In this document: positions 21,505 to 27,923 of the stretch, piece by piece
How positions within the stretch are numbered: position 1 is the stretch's first letter
Layout: every line of letters begins with the position of its first letter
From: a virus
IMG/VR virus record: IMGVR_UViG_3300043331_000518
Span: 1 to 63,719 of that record
DNA: 63,719 bases
Reading direction: 5' to 3' (one strand)
Position numbers and translations under genes: made by a program
The notes under the pieces: generated by a model
What the model saw: the letters and a program-made list of their open reading frames with translations, nothing else
Databases searched by the model: none
What the model was told of the DNA's origin: nothing

Positions 21505-21830
21505 GGGTTTTCTTTCGAGGGGCAAGCTCGGACCCACCGGCCTCCCCTCTGCACCCATCCTTCTCTATGTGCCTGGGCCTCCTGGCGGCGCCGCTCCCGA
21601 GCCTCTGCCTCCCACAACCGCTCACGGCCCCAGGTCTGGTGGAGCCTGTCAGCCCATACGGTTCGGCACTCCTCGCTGCACAGGCGCTTCGCGGGCTTGC
21701 CAGACTTGCTGTAAGAGGTGAGGACAAGCTCCCCCTTCCGCACCGCACATCTGCATTCGCCACAGACGAACCACCGTGGCGAGGGCCCCTCGATGAAGGA
21801 CTCTCGGGAGCCGACGAGTCTGGTAGTCAT
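21501..21830 (-). CDS. Zinc-finger protein with basic helical tail
   Basis: A 109-residue protein. CGECRCAVRKGELVL and, 25 residues on, RLCSEECRTVWADRL form a treble-clef/MYM-like zinc site (CxxC ... CxxxC). The C-terminal half is a long Glu/Arg-rich helix (ERLWEAEARERRRQEAQAHR). The ATG at 21830 overlaps the upstream stop. Could bind nucleic acid or a host protein. Confidence 0.65.
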   Translation of the reverse strand: MTTRLVGSRESFIEGPSPRWFVCGECRCAVRKGELVLTSYSKSGKPAKRLCSEECRTVWADRLHQTWGRERLWEAEARERRRQEAQAHREGWVQRGGRWVRACPSKENP

Positions 21831-22042
21831 GGCGCCTCTTCCCTCCCCTCCATCGCGCACTGCTCTGCCCACTGTTGGCACGCTTCCAGCGGCGTGCGCC
21901 GGCTCCCCAACAAGCACACGGGGATGCAATGAACCGTGGTGTCATTGGGAAGCTGGAACGCGCGCACCCTTACGCGCGCGCCCTTTACTTGACTCAGGAG
22001 GAACCTGCGGAGGAACTTGCAGCTCGGGCAGTTCACCACCAT
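21827..22042 (-). CDS. Small Cys-containing protein
   Basis: A 71-residue protein starting MVVNCPSCKFLRRFLLSQVK, with further Cys later (HCIPVC, C). One zinc ribbon is likely. ATG at 22042 lies after GAGGG; the GTG two codons on is an alternative with better spacing. Confidence 0.55.
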   Translation of the reverse strand: MVVNCPSCKFLRRFLLSQVKGARVRVRAFQLPNDTTVHCIPVCLLGSRRTPLEACQQWAEQCAMEGREEAP

Positions 22043-22053
22043 CCCTCGCCCGA

Positions 22054-22359
22054 TCACTCGACCGGCCCCATGTAGCGGGCGTACACGCGGTGCTCGCCAT
22101 CCACCGTGCGTGCGGCGAATTCCCACTTGCCAGGGGGCGCCTCCAGGCGCCCGTGCTTAAGGGCGTTGACCGCGCCCGCTGCGCCCATCCGGGTCGGGCG
22201 TGTCGCAACACGCGCCCACTCCATCGGGCGGTCCATCAGGGGTTCGAGGCGCGCCACCCAAACGGCGCGGCGCGCCGCACGAACGCCGTAGGCCCGGTGC
22301 GGCAGGGGCTCGAAAATGACCGTGCCCCCGTCCGTGCCCTTCGACGGTCGGCGGCTCAC
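22054..22359 (-). CDS. Hypothetical protein, 101 residues
   Basis: Basic, Arg/Ala-rich, with a RARRAVWVARLEPL-like helix and a C-terminal beta segment ending YMGPVE. The GTG at 22359 overlaps the upstream stop, and its first bases belong to a 26-bp repeat shared with the next upstream gene start. No family recognised. Confidence 0.5.
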   Translation of the reverse strand: MSRRPSKGTDGGTVIFEPLPHRAYGVRAARRAVWVARLEPLMDRPMEWARVATRPTRMGAAGAVNALKHGRLEAPPGKWEFAARTVDGEHRVYARYMGPVE

Positions 22360-22372
22360 CGGGACTCTCCAC
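22347..22372. repeat. 26-bp direct repeat at a gene junction, copy 1
   Basis: Identical to 22616-22641. Each copy covers the last codons (GESR-type end) of one minus-strand gene plus the overlapping GTG start (SRR) of the next, so the whole stop-start junction is duplicated. Confidence 0.9.
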
Positions 22373-22628
22373 GCTGCGTCTTGTGGTAGTGCTCCCACGC
22401 GTCCCCGCTCGAATTGAAGCTCAGTACTTCTTGCACGCCGAAGCTGCGCCACCGTTCCACGCACGGCGCCAGTGGTGCTTCGGAGCGAAAAAGGTAGTAG
22501 CCCGGAGGCGCATTGGACTCCACCGTTGCCGCGTCGTAACGGAGCATGTCCAACACGGCGTCTACGGGCATTTCCTCGATCACCGCGCGCGAGACGATGT
22601 AGAAGGCTTCGTGGCGTCGGCGGCTCAC
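22356..22628 (-). CDS. Hypothetical protein, 90 residues
   Basis: Alpha/beta protein: HEAFYIVSRAVIEEMPVDAV, LDMLRYDAATVESN, then GYYLFRSEAPLAPCVERWRS. GTG at 22628 overlaps the preceding stop; both its start and its end lie in the duplicated junction sequence. No family recognised. Confidence 0.6.
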   Translation of the reverse strand: MSRRRHEAFYIVSRAVIEEMPVDAVLDMLRYDAATVESNAPPGYYLFRSEAPLAPCVERWRSFGVQEVLSFNSSGDAWEHYHKTQRGESR

Positions 22629-22641
22629 CGGGACTCTCCAC
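22616..22641. repeat. 26-bp direct repeat at a gene junction, copy 2
   Basis: Exact copy of 22347-22372, spanning the end of the gene 22625-22834 and the start of 22356-22628. Confidence 0.9.
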
Positions 22642-22834
22642 TGAGAGCAGGTCGCACGTGGCGCTGCGGGATCCAGTAGGCGACCGGCTTGCCGTCCCGG
22701 TCGTCGTCCACGAACAGCACGCGGCAGCTACCGAAGAGCACCTCACCCTCGCGCGGCCATGCGTTCGGCAGGCCCCACCGGCGGACCAGGGCGCGGCGGG
22801 CGTCGTCTCCACTGAACGTCGGAAGGCACGTCAT
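22625..22834 (-). CDS. Hypothetical protein, 69 residues
   Basis: Short alpha/beta protein: helix (DDARRALVRRWGLPNAW), then GSCRVLFVDDDRDGKPVAYW and a final basic region. The VDDDRDG turn looks like a calcium-loop or tight turn. ATG overlaps the upstream stop (TGATG). No family recognised. Confidence 0.55.
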   Translation of the reverse strand: MTCLPTFSGDDARRALVRRWGLPNAWPREGEVLFGSCRVLFVDDDRDGKPVAYWIPQRHVRPALSGESR

Positions 22835-23193
22835 CAGGACACCTCCTTGCAGGCGTGCTTCTGCGGATAGCAGTCATTGCACACCGGTCGCAAGCAGAAC
22901 GAGCAGGCGCGACGGAGCCGGCCCTTCCGCGTCTTGCAGTCCACGCACGGCTTGCGCGTTGGGCGAGTGAATCCGAACACCTCCTCCCGCAGGTCGTAGG
23001 ACGAAGGCCCGTCCTCGTGCCACAGCCTCTCGCCGAAGCACTTCCTCCCGCTCTCCGTGTACCAGTCCCCCTGCAAGGTCCAGTACACCGTTTCGCCGCC
23101 GACGGGGCCGCACTTGGCAAGCCCCATGACCTCCCGCACGCTGCCCCAGCCGTCGCGGTACGTGCCGCCGATCTTCAGGCGCATCGTCCTCAC
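22834..23193 (-). CDS. Protein with C-terminal zinc ribbon
   Basis: A 119-residue protein. N-terminal beta-rich domain (GGTYRDGWGSVREVMGL, TVYWTLQGDWYTESG) and a C-terminal zinc region CVDCKTRKGRLRRACSFC then CNDC and a last His/Cys, so two zinc ions are possible. GTG at 23193 overlaps the upstream stop; ATG at 23184 is the alternative. Confidence 0.6.
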   Translation of the reverse strand: MRTMRLKIGGTYRDGWGSVREVMGLAKCGPVGGETVYWTLQGDWYTESGRKCFGERLWHEDGPSSYDLREEVFGFTRPTRKPCVDCKTRKGRLRRACSFCLRPVCNDCYPQKHACKEVS

Positions 23194-23441
23194 TCCCTCC
23201 CGTAGACCATCAGCGAGTCCACGTAGCTCCTCAGGTTCCGCAGTCCCCCGATCCTCCGCACCAGGACCCGCTCCGCATCGTCGCGGTCCAGGGGGAGCTT
23301 CACTCCCTCCAGCTTCTCGGGCTCATGGTCCATCCACCCGGGGTCCGCGGCCAGCTCCTCGATGTCCCGATTCAGCCTTGCCACCTCCGCGTCGCTCATC
23401 CTCGCGACATCAAAGGTCACGAACAGGTCTCGCGTCCGCAT
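23190..23441 (-). CDS. Hypothetical protein, 83 residues
   Basis: Helical and charged (SDAEVARLNRDIEELAADPG; DRDDAERVLVRRIGGLRNLR). ATG at 23441 follows a very strong purine-rich ribosome site. A hairpin (23492-23511) precedes it. No family recognised. Confidence 0.6.
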   Translation of the reverse strand: MRTRDLFVTFDVARMSDAEVARLNRDIEELAADPGWMDHEPEKLEGVKLPLDRDDAERVLVRRIGGLRNLRSYVDSLMVYGRE

Positions 23442-23491
23442 CCTCCACCTCCTCATGTCGGCCACCCCAGCACCCGCGCCCTCTAGACGCC

Positions 23492-23511
23492 TTGGGCCCC
23501 TCAGGACCCAA
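23492..23511 (-). terminator. Intercistronic hairpin
   Basis: TTGGGCCC (23492-23499) and GGACCCAA (23504-23511) form an 8-bp stem (one G-T type mismatch) with a 4-base loop. A second, weaker stem (GCACCG/CGGTGC) lies just upstream. Between genes 23600-23800 and 23190-23441; no other content seen in this 160-base gap. Confidence 0.5.
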
Positions 23512-23599
23512 TGCACCGTGGTTTCCCCGCGGTGCTGTGCTCAGGTGGCCGGCATCAGGAGGCGGGGGAAGGTTGCGCCCTCCCCCGCACCCCGACAAC

Positions 23600-23800
23600 C
23601 TACGCGCTCGCGTCCCCCTGGCCCAGGTCCACGAACACGCCCTCCCCCTTCGGTACGCCATGCGCCGGCCCCTTCCGTACGAAAAACATCGTCGCCGTGG
23701 ACTCCTGGTCCTTCTGGATCTTCAGGGCCTCCCGAGCCGCCTCCTCGGCCGTCTCAGCCCAGATGTCGATGCTCCAGACCACCACGTAGTGGTTCTCCAT
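23600..23800 (-). CDS. Hypothetical protein, 66 residues
   Basis: Begins MENHYVVVWSIDIWAETAEE and continues with AAREALKIQKDQ, a strand-helix layout; the C-terminus is Gly-rich (GEGVFVDLGQ). This beta-alpha opening (VVVWSIDIWAETAEEAAREA) resembles small ferredoxin-like domains of unknown function. ATG at 23800 after GGGGAG. Confidence 0.6.
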   Translation of the reverse strand: MENHYVVVWSIDIWAETAEEAAREALKIQKDQESTATMFFVRKGPAHGVPKGEGVFVDLGQGDASA

Positions 23801-23813
23801 CACTCCCCTCCCC

Positions 23814-24347
23814 TCAGACCTCGCCGCCGACCGTGAAGAGCCCCTTCGGTCCCGCACCGATCGCTCCCTGGTAGAAGCGGACCATCACGGCGTACACGGC
23901 CTGGGCGCTCTCCCGCGGGAACGTGTTGAGCTTCTTGGCCGCGTCCCAGCGACGGCCGTTGACGCGCCGGAAGGCTTCCACGGCGCCGGCATCGTACGGC
24001 GTCACCACCGTCAGCCGCCCGCCGTCCTCTCCGACCTTGACCGCGGTCAGGCGGTCCACCAGCACCGCGGCGAGCTTGTGCAGCCCCGCGCTCTTGATCC
24101 TGCCCACAGCACTCGCCAGGACCGTCCCCGTGAGTGCTCCCTGCGACCGCAGCAGGGCAATCTGGTAGACCGCCGCGTTAGCAGCCTTCCGCCCATCCTC
24201 GCTCACGGCTTCGTCGTTGAACCCGTGCTTGTCACGGCAGTCCGGGCCCATGCCCGCGTCCACGCTCACGGCGTCCACCAGCGGGCGCCCGCACACGGCG
24301 CACTGGGACGCCAGCATCCGCGTGGCCGGTGCCTCCTCGTATCCCAT
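23814..24347 (-). CDS. Zinc-motif protein with HARP-like C-terminal segment
   Basis: A 177-residue protein. Residues 16-42 carry CAVCGRPL and GPDCRDKHG, a DUF6011-like zinc motif. After a helical middle, residues 118-160 read LTVVTPYDAGAVEAFRRVNG then RRWDAAKKLNTFP, which resembles the HARP/annealing-helicase accessory motif (a Tyr/Pro, then G-RWD-x-KK-x-FP). That combination suggests a DNA- or RNA-binding role. ATG at 24347 follows GGAGGTGGAGG. Confidence 0.6.
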   Translation of the reverse strand: MGYEEAPATRMLASQCAVCGRPLVDAVSVDAGMGPDCRDKHGFNDEAVSEDGRKAANAAVYQIALLRSQGALTGTVLASAVGRIKSAGLHKLAAVLVDRLTAVKVGEDGGRLTVVTPYDAGAVEAFRRVNGRRWDAAKKLNTFPRESAQAVYAVMVRFYQGAIGAGPKGLFTVGGEV

Positions 24348-24390
24348 CCTCCACCTCCTCCCGGCCGACCCTCGGGCAGGCCTGAAGGAA

Positions 24391-24413
24391 GCGGCCCCCT
24401 TGCGGGGGACCGC
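24391..24413 (-). terminator. Intercistronic hairpin
   Basis: GCGG-CCCCC and GGGGG-A-CCGC arms around a TTGC loop give a very stable stem with one bulged A, between genes 24425-24637 and 23814-24347. No U-run. Confidence 0.5.
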
Positions 24414-24424
24414 CCCTTGCGTCG

Positions 24425-24637
24425 CTACTCGCCCCGCAGGACCCGCTGGGCCTCCTCCCGAGGCCGAGCCCACCGCGCCTCCTGGTCCACGAAGATGTCC
24501 CGCCGCAGCACCGCGCGGTCCCAGCGGTCCCACCAGCCCACGCAGCCGCCCTTGCCCCAGAACGCCACCTCCTCCTGGCCCCGCTGCAACGACTCGCGCA
24601 GGCTCACTCCCTGGCTCTTCGCCCCACCGTTCACCAT
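24425..24637 (-). CDS. Hypothetical protein, 70 residues
   Basis: Trp- and Arg-rich (GKGGCVGWWDRWDRAVLRRD), helical at both ends. ATG at 24637 overlaps the stop of the 26-codon gene upstream (TGATG). No family recognised. Confidence 0.5.
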   Translation of the reverse strand: MVNGGAKSQGVSLRESLQRGQEEVAFWGKGGCVGWWDRWDRAVLRRDIFVDQEARWARPREEAQRVLRGE

Positions 24638-24717
24638 CACTTGCTCCTCCGCGCCTCAAGCGCGTCGGCGGGGACTTCCTTCCCCAGCCGCCGGCTGATG
24701 CGCTCCACCACTTTCAC
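24637..24717 (-). CDS. 26-residue small protein gene
   Basis: Starts at GTG 24717 five bases after AGGAGG and reads KVVERISRRLGKEVPADALE then ARRSK. An amphipathic helix with basic ends. Its stop overlaps the next gene start, which supports translation. Confidence 0.5.
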   Translation of the reverse strand: MKVVERISRRLGKEVPADALEARRSK

Positions 24718-24733
24718 AAGGCACCTCCTGCCT

Positions 24734-24982
24734 TCAGTGCGCCGTCACGTTCCAGCGCAGCCCGTCGCTCGTGATGCCCTGGAGGATCGCGGCCACGTAG
24801 CGGGGTTCCACCACCACCGTCGGCCACTGCGGCTGGTAACCGTTGTGCTCCCCAATGTGCTCCTCCACCCACGCCACCGCGGCGTCGCTCACGGGCACCA
24901 GCAGCACGATGCTGAGCGCGTCCACCACCCGGAAGTCGGCCTGCTGCGCCGCCTTCACCTCCCGCCCCTGCGTCCTCGCCAT
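24734..24982 (-). CDS. First gene of the leftward arm, 82 residues
   Basis: Contains ALSIVLLVPVSDAAVAWVEE and WPTVVVEPRYVAAILQGITS, an alpha/beta layout; basic N-terminus. ATG at 24982 follows AGGAGGTGGCGA, with a hairpin (24995-25012) touching the ribosome site. It is the promoter-proximal gene, so it is probably expressed early. No family recognised. Confidence 0.6.
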   Translation of the reverse strand: MARTQGREVKAAQQADFRVVDALSIVLLVPVSDAAVAWVEEHIGEHNGYQPQWPTVVVEPRYVAAILQGITSDGLRWNVTAH

Positions 24983-24994
24983 TCGCCACCTCCT

Positions 24995-25012
24995 GGCTGC
25001 TCATCAGCAGCC
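24995..25012 (-). promoter_or_regulatory. Hairpin abutting the ribosome site of the first early gene
   Basis: GGCTGCT and AGCAGCC form a perfect 7-bp stem with a 4-base loop; the AGGAGG follows at once. Could regulate translation or protect the 5' end. Confidence 0.5.
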
Positions 25013-25021
25013 TCGGGCAAC

Positions 25022-25050
25022 AAGGTGTGTCCAAGCAAGCTTCCTGTCAA
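25022..25050 (-). promoter_or_regulatory. Leftward promoter candidate of the early arm
   Basis: Minus strand TTGACA (25045-25050), 17-base spacer, CACCTT (25022-25027). The -35 is perfect, the -10 poor, so it may need an activator. It diverges from the rightward promoter at 25118-25147. Confidence 0.5.
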
Positions 25051-25117
25051 GCCCCAATCGGGGACTCAAGATGAACGGCCTGCGTCATGCCACCCACCAC
25101 GTCCTGAGTCTCCCCCC

Positions 25118-25147
25118 TTGACTCGCCGCCCCAGGTCCCCGTACCCT
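25118..25147 (+). promoter_or_regulatory. Rightward promoter of the small terminase gene
   Basis: TTGACT (25118-25123), 18-base spacer, TACCCT (25142-25147). ATG follows 8 bases after the -10, leaving no room for a ribosome site, so the message should be leaderless or nearly so. Confidence 0.65.
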
Positions 25148-25155
25148 GTTCACCA

Positions 25156-25785
25156 ATGAGCACTTCGCCGGCTCCACCACGCCGTCGTCCGAAGCTCACG
25201 GGGTTCGAGCACCGATTCGTCAAGGCCTTCCCCGAGTTGCTCGCTGCTGATCCCGCCTCCGCCATCCGCGAATCCGCCAAGGTTGCCGGCTACCAGGGCG
25301 ACGACACCACGTTGCAGCGCACAGGGTTGCGCATCCTTCGGCGCCCCCGCGTCCTCCGTGCCCTCGATCGCAGGATGGGCACCCGCGTGATGGGCCAGCG
25401 CGAGGTGTTGGCGGAGCTAACTGTATTGGGCTCAACACCTTGGGACAACTTGGATCCGGTCTCCAAGGGCGTGAAGTTCAAGTGCCTCGACGCCTTGATG
25501 CGGCACTACGGTGGGTACCGCGATCCGATGACCGTCCTGCTGGAGCGCGCTCTCAGAGCCATCTTGCAGCAGCAGGCGCAGGTGGCGCAGCGCGCGATCG
25601 CGGCGCAGTCTGGTGTACAAGGAACCATACAAGCCGAGGCCCAGGTGATCGAGGACGCGCCGGCCCGAGCACGCGAGTTGCTGGGCCCGCGGATGGGGCG
25701 CCCGCGGAAGGCGCTACCGGCAGCCGATGCTACAGACGTAGCACCTGTGGGGAGCCCACAGGTCGAGCCCCTCGACCGCGCCTAG
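25156..25785 (+). CDS. terS: Small terminase subunit
   Basis: A 209-residue protein. Residues 15-95 fit the small-terminase helix-turn-helix pattern: FEHRFVKAFPELLAADPASA, KVAGYQGDDTTLQRTGLRIL, RRPRVLRALDRRMG. The centre is a helical oligomerisation region (ERALRAILQQQAQVAQRAI) and the C-terminus is disordered. It recognises the packaging site and feeds DNA to the large subunit, which is unusually far away (32116). The repeat-rich DNA just downstream is a natural candidate for the site it binds. Expressed from a leaderless-type promoter. Confidence 0.8.
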   Translation: MSTSPAPPRRRPKLTGFEHRFVKAFPELLAADPASAIRESAKVAGYQGDDTTLQRTGLRILRRPRVLRALDRRMGTRVMGQREVLAELTVLGSTPWDNLDPVSKGVKFKCLDALMRHYGGYRDPMTVLLERALRAILQQQAQVAQRAIAAQSGVQGTIQAEAQVIEDAPARARELLGPRMGRPRKALPAADATDVAPVGSPQVEPLDRA

Positions 25786-25972
25786 CGCGGCCCTGGTCGC
25801 GCCTCACTCACACCTCACCACCGCAACATCTTGTGGCTGGGGGCTTGCCTCGCAACCCACCGTTGCGGGACCGTTTACACTTCAACGACTTGCGAGCGAG
25901 GGCCGATAATAGGGTGATTATGTACGGTCGCGCCCTGGTGAGCAGGAAGGGCACTCCCACCTCTTGTCCGTT

Positions 25973-26021
25973 GCGCCCTGGTCGCGCCCTGGTCGCGCCC
26001 TCCCTGGTCGGCGCCCTGGTC
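25973..26021. repeat. Tandem 11-bp repeats next to the small terminase gene
   Basis: Four near-contiguous copies of GCGCCCTGGTC start at 25973, 25984, 25995 (with a 4-base insertion) and 26011. Further copies occur at 25930 and, as a variant, at 25787. Iterated sites of this size beside terS are typical of terminase-binding (pac) sites; iterons of an origin look similar. Confidence 0.8.
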
Positions 26022-26139
26022 GGCAAAGGCGAGGTGCGCGGCGAGGTGACGGCGGCGCCCGCGCGGCACACGCATGAAGGACCGCGCGCCCTCCCCCTCC
26101 TCCGCCTCGGCCTCGACCTCCTCGACCTCGGCCCGCCAC

Positions 26140-26156
26140 GGTCCTCAATGAGGACC
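26140..26156. repeat. 17-bp palindrome
   Basis: GGTCCTC-AAT-GAGGACC, perfect 7-bp arms, within the non-coding region. Confidence 0.7.
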
Positions 26157-26334
26157 CCGCGCGCCACCCCACCCCACCCCCGGTACCCCCTGCACCCGAC
26201 TGGCGGGGGATCGGGGGTCGCTGAAAGGGGGCCCCTTCTTCCCCTGACTCCAGATTCCCCTCCATTGCCTCGCTATGGACAAGCAAGCCTCTAGCAACGA
26301 TGAATGACATAATGGCGTGCCAGGAACTTTTGTC

Positions 26335-26364
26335 TTGACACGAAGAGGGCAGGTGGCCTAGCTT
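26335..26364 (+). promoter_or_regulatory. Strong rightward promoter
   Basis: TTGACA (26335-26340), 18-base spacer, TAGCTT (26359-26364). It would transcribe through a 300-base leader to the acidic protein at 26667 and the small-gene operon beyond. Confidence 0.75.
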
Positions 26365-26666
26365 ACCCGGCGTGATGCTCGCGGCGCTTCGGCACGTTGG
26401 TTCCTCCCTGGGCCCCCTCGGGTCGGGTGTCGGGAGCATCACGGAAGCTGGCCTCGGCACCAATGAGGTGGGGAAACACAGTACCCACCGCGCGTGGGGC
26501 CTCCATGCTGGTCCTGGGTCGTTCACGCGCCATGAGGACCACGCCCCGGTACGAGGCTTCGATGGTCACGGCTCGGTGCGTGGGGCCTCTGCCTCACCAT
26601 TCCCGCGCGTCGTCGGGGTCAGCTTCCCTTCATAATCCAAGCTCACCCTAAACAAGGAGGACGTAC

Positions 26667-26774
26667 ATGGCCGACGAGAAGGAGCCCGGAGAGCCCGAGG
26701 GCGAGGACAGCAAGGAGAACCAGAACGCGGGCGAGGACGCGACCCAGCCCGCGAAGCAGGAAGACAAGGAGTAG
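26667..26774 (+). CDS. 35-residue very acidic protein
   Basis: Reads MADEKEPGEPEGEDSKENQN and continues in the same style; 13 acidic against 4 basic residues, no hydrophobic core. ATG follows AACAAGGAGG, one of the best ribosome sites in the genome, so it should be made in quantity. Short acidic phage proteins can mimic DNA or bind basic host proteins, but this one is very short. First gene behind the strong promoter. Confidence 0.7.
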   Translation: MADEKEPGEPEGEDSKENQNAGEDATQPAKQEDKE

Positions 26775-26846
26775 CGCCAAGACGGCGACGGGGCTGGCGG
26801 CTCGCGTGGGGGGTTGCCAGCCCTATTTCAGGAACAGGAGGAGACG

Positions 26847-27464
26847 GTGGCTTTCGAGGAGTTCGCCAAGGTCGCGCGATTCAGCCGGGGCTGCGTCATC
26901 ACCGAGAAGATCGATGGCACCAACGCGCAGGTGCAGATCGTGCCGAAGGTGGACTTCGTGGACTCGGACGAGTGCTACGTGCTGGCGCGCAACGAAGCAG
27001 GCGACGCGATGCTGGCCGGCTCACGCACGCGGTACATCGTGCCGGAGGCCGATAACTTCGGCTTCGCGGGCTGGGTCGAGACGCACGCAAAGGAGCTGTG
27101 GACCCTGGGTCCTGGGCGTCATTACGGCGAGTGGTGGGGTTCGGGCATCCAGCGCGGCTACGGTCTCTCGAAGGGCGAGAAGCGGTTCAGCCTCATCAAC
27201 ACGCGACGGTGGGGCCCGGCGCGCGACCGCGACAAGTTCCCTGAGGGCGAGCCCTCTTGCTGCCATGTGGTGCCGGTGCTCTACAAGGGGCTGTTCAGCT
27301 CAGCGGGGATTGACGATGCCATCGCGGAGCTGCGCAGTACGGGCTCCCAAGCCGCTCCTGGCTTCATGAACCCCGAGGGCGTCATCATCTACCACGAAGC
27401 CGCTGGAGTCTTCTTCAAGAAGACGCTGGATCGGGATGAAGAGCCGAAGGGGGCACGGCGGTGA
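26847..27464 (+). CDS. RNA-ligase-family protein
   Basis: A 205-residue nucleotidyltransferase. Motif I is TEKIDGTN with K21 as the adenylated lysine; motif III-like GEWWGSGIQRGYG follows, motif IV is PEGVIIY, and motif V FFKKTL is near the C-terminus. This is the compact core of RNA ligases (Rnl2/PF09414-like), lacking a large C-terminal domain. Probably seals RNA nicks, for example in tRNAs cut by host defence nucleases; no polynucleotide kinase partner is visible. GTG at 26847 was chosen because AGGAGGAG precedes it. Confidence 0.8.
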   Translation: MAFEEFAKVARFSRGCVITEKIDGTNAQVQIVPKVDFVDSDECYVLARNEAGDAMLAGSRTRYIVPEADNFGFAGWVETHAKELWTLGPGRHYGEWWGSGIQRGYGLSKGEKRFSLINTRRWGPARDRDKFPEGEPSCCHVVPVLYKGLFSSAGIDDAIAELRSTGSQAAPGFMNPEGVIIYHEAAGVFFKKTLDRDEEPKGARR

Positions 27465-27664
27465 AGCGTCGTTGCGCCACTACGAGCTGCCCCGACCCCG
27501 CCACCCTCCGCTCCTACTGGTGCATCAACTGCAGGGCCAGTCTCTACCGTTGGCTCCGCATGACACCTACCAACCGTGCTGCCTCCCGCGATCGTGCCCA
27601 TCGGCGTCTCGCCCGCATCGAGATCTTCTCCAGCAGCTCGAAGGCGAAGAGGAAGGTTGCGTGA
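27461..27664 (+). CDS. Small zinc-ribbon protein, basic
   Basis: A 67-residue protein: CATTSCPDPATLRSYWCINC forms a four-Cys ribbon, followed by an Arg/Lys-rich tail. GTG overlaps the ligase stop (GTGA), so it is co-translated and may help bind RNA. Confidence 0.6.
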   Translation: MKRRCATTSCPDPATLRSYWCINCRASLYRWLRMTPTNRAASRDRAHRRLARIEIFSSSSKAKRKVA

Positions 27665-27689
27665 TCCTGTATCCTCGCGTGGTGCGGCG

Positions 27690-27923
27690 ATGACCTCCCC
27701 TCTCACCTCTTGCGATGCTGGGCTCCACTGCTCACACCTTCAGGAGATCCACACCTTCATATCCGGCGATGCCAGCCGCAAGTACGAGCGCTACATCTGC
27801 TGCCACTGCGCCTGCGAGACCACCAAGGTCTACGTGAAGCTCCCCCCTATCGGACACGGTCCGTGGGCGCCGCAAGTGTGGACCGACTCTCCGCCCGTCG
27901 AGAAGCCGAAGGAGGACGCATGA
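27690..27923 (+). CDS. Small Cys/His protein
   Basis: A 77-residue protein with TSCDAGLHCSHLQEIH and YICCHCACETTKVYV, enough ligands for a zinc ribbon. ATG at 27690 chosen because it gives a compact protein; stop overlaps the next ATG. No family recognised. Confidence 0.6.
   Translation: MTSPLTSCDAGLHCSHLQEIHTFISGDASRKYERYICCHCACETTKVYVKLPPIGHGPWAPQVWTDSPPVEKPKEDA

Larger units (their letters stand above)
25786..26666. other. 880-base non-coding region, candidate pac site or origin
   Basis: No convincing gene. From left to right it holds a CCCTGGTC-containing variant at 25787-25798, a CGCAAC...GTTGCG inverted repeat near 25859-25875, a GCGCCCTGGTG copy at 25930-25940, the tandem repeats 25973-26021, a pyrimidine-rich strand of CCTCGGCCTCGACC-type repeats (about 26090-26135), a 7-bp palindrome (26140-26156), a GGGGGCCCC palindrome near 26225 and the promoter 26335-26364. 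Open frames at 26363-26569 (minus) and 26372-26635 (plus) overlap each other and neither has a ribosome site, so I leave both uncalled. Confidence 0.6.

Noticed and set aside
25973-26021. CRISPR array
   Set aside because: The repeats are 11 bp, nearly contiguous and without spacers of constant size.
26363-26569. Antisense 68-codon gene on the minus strand
   Set aside because: Plausible composition, but no ribosome site or promoter; it overlaps the -10 box of the rightward promoter.
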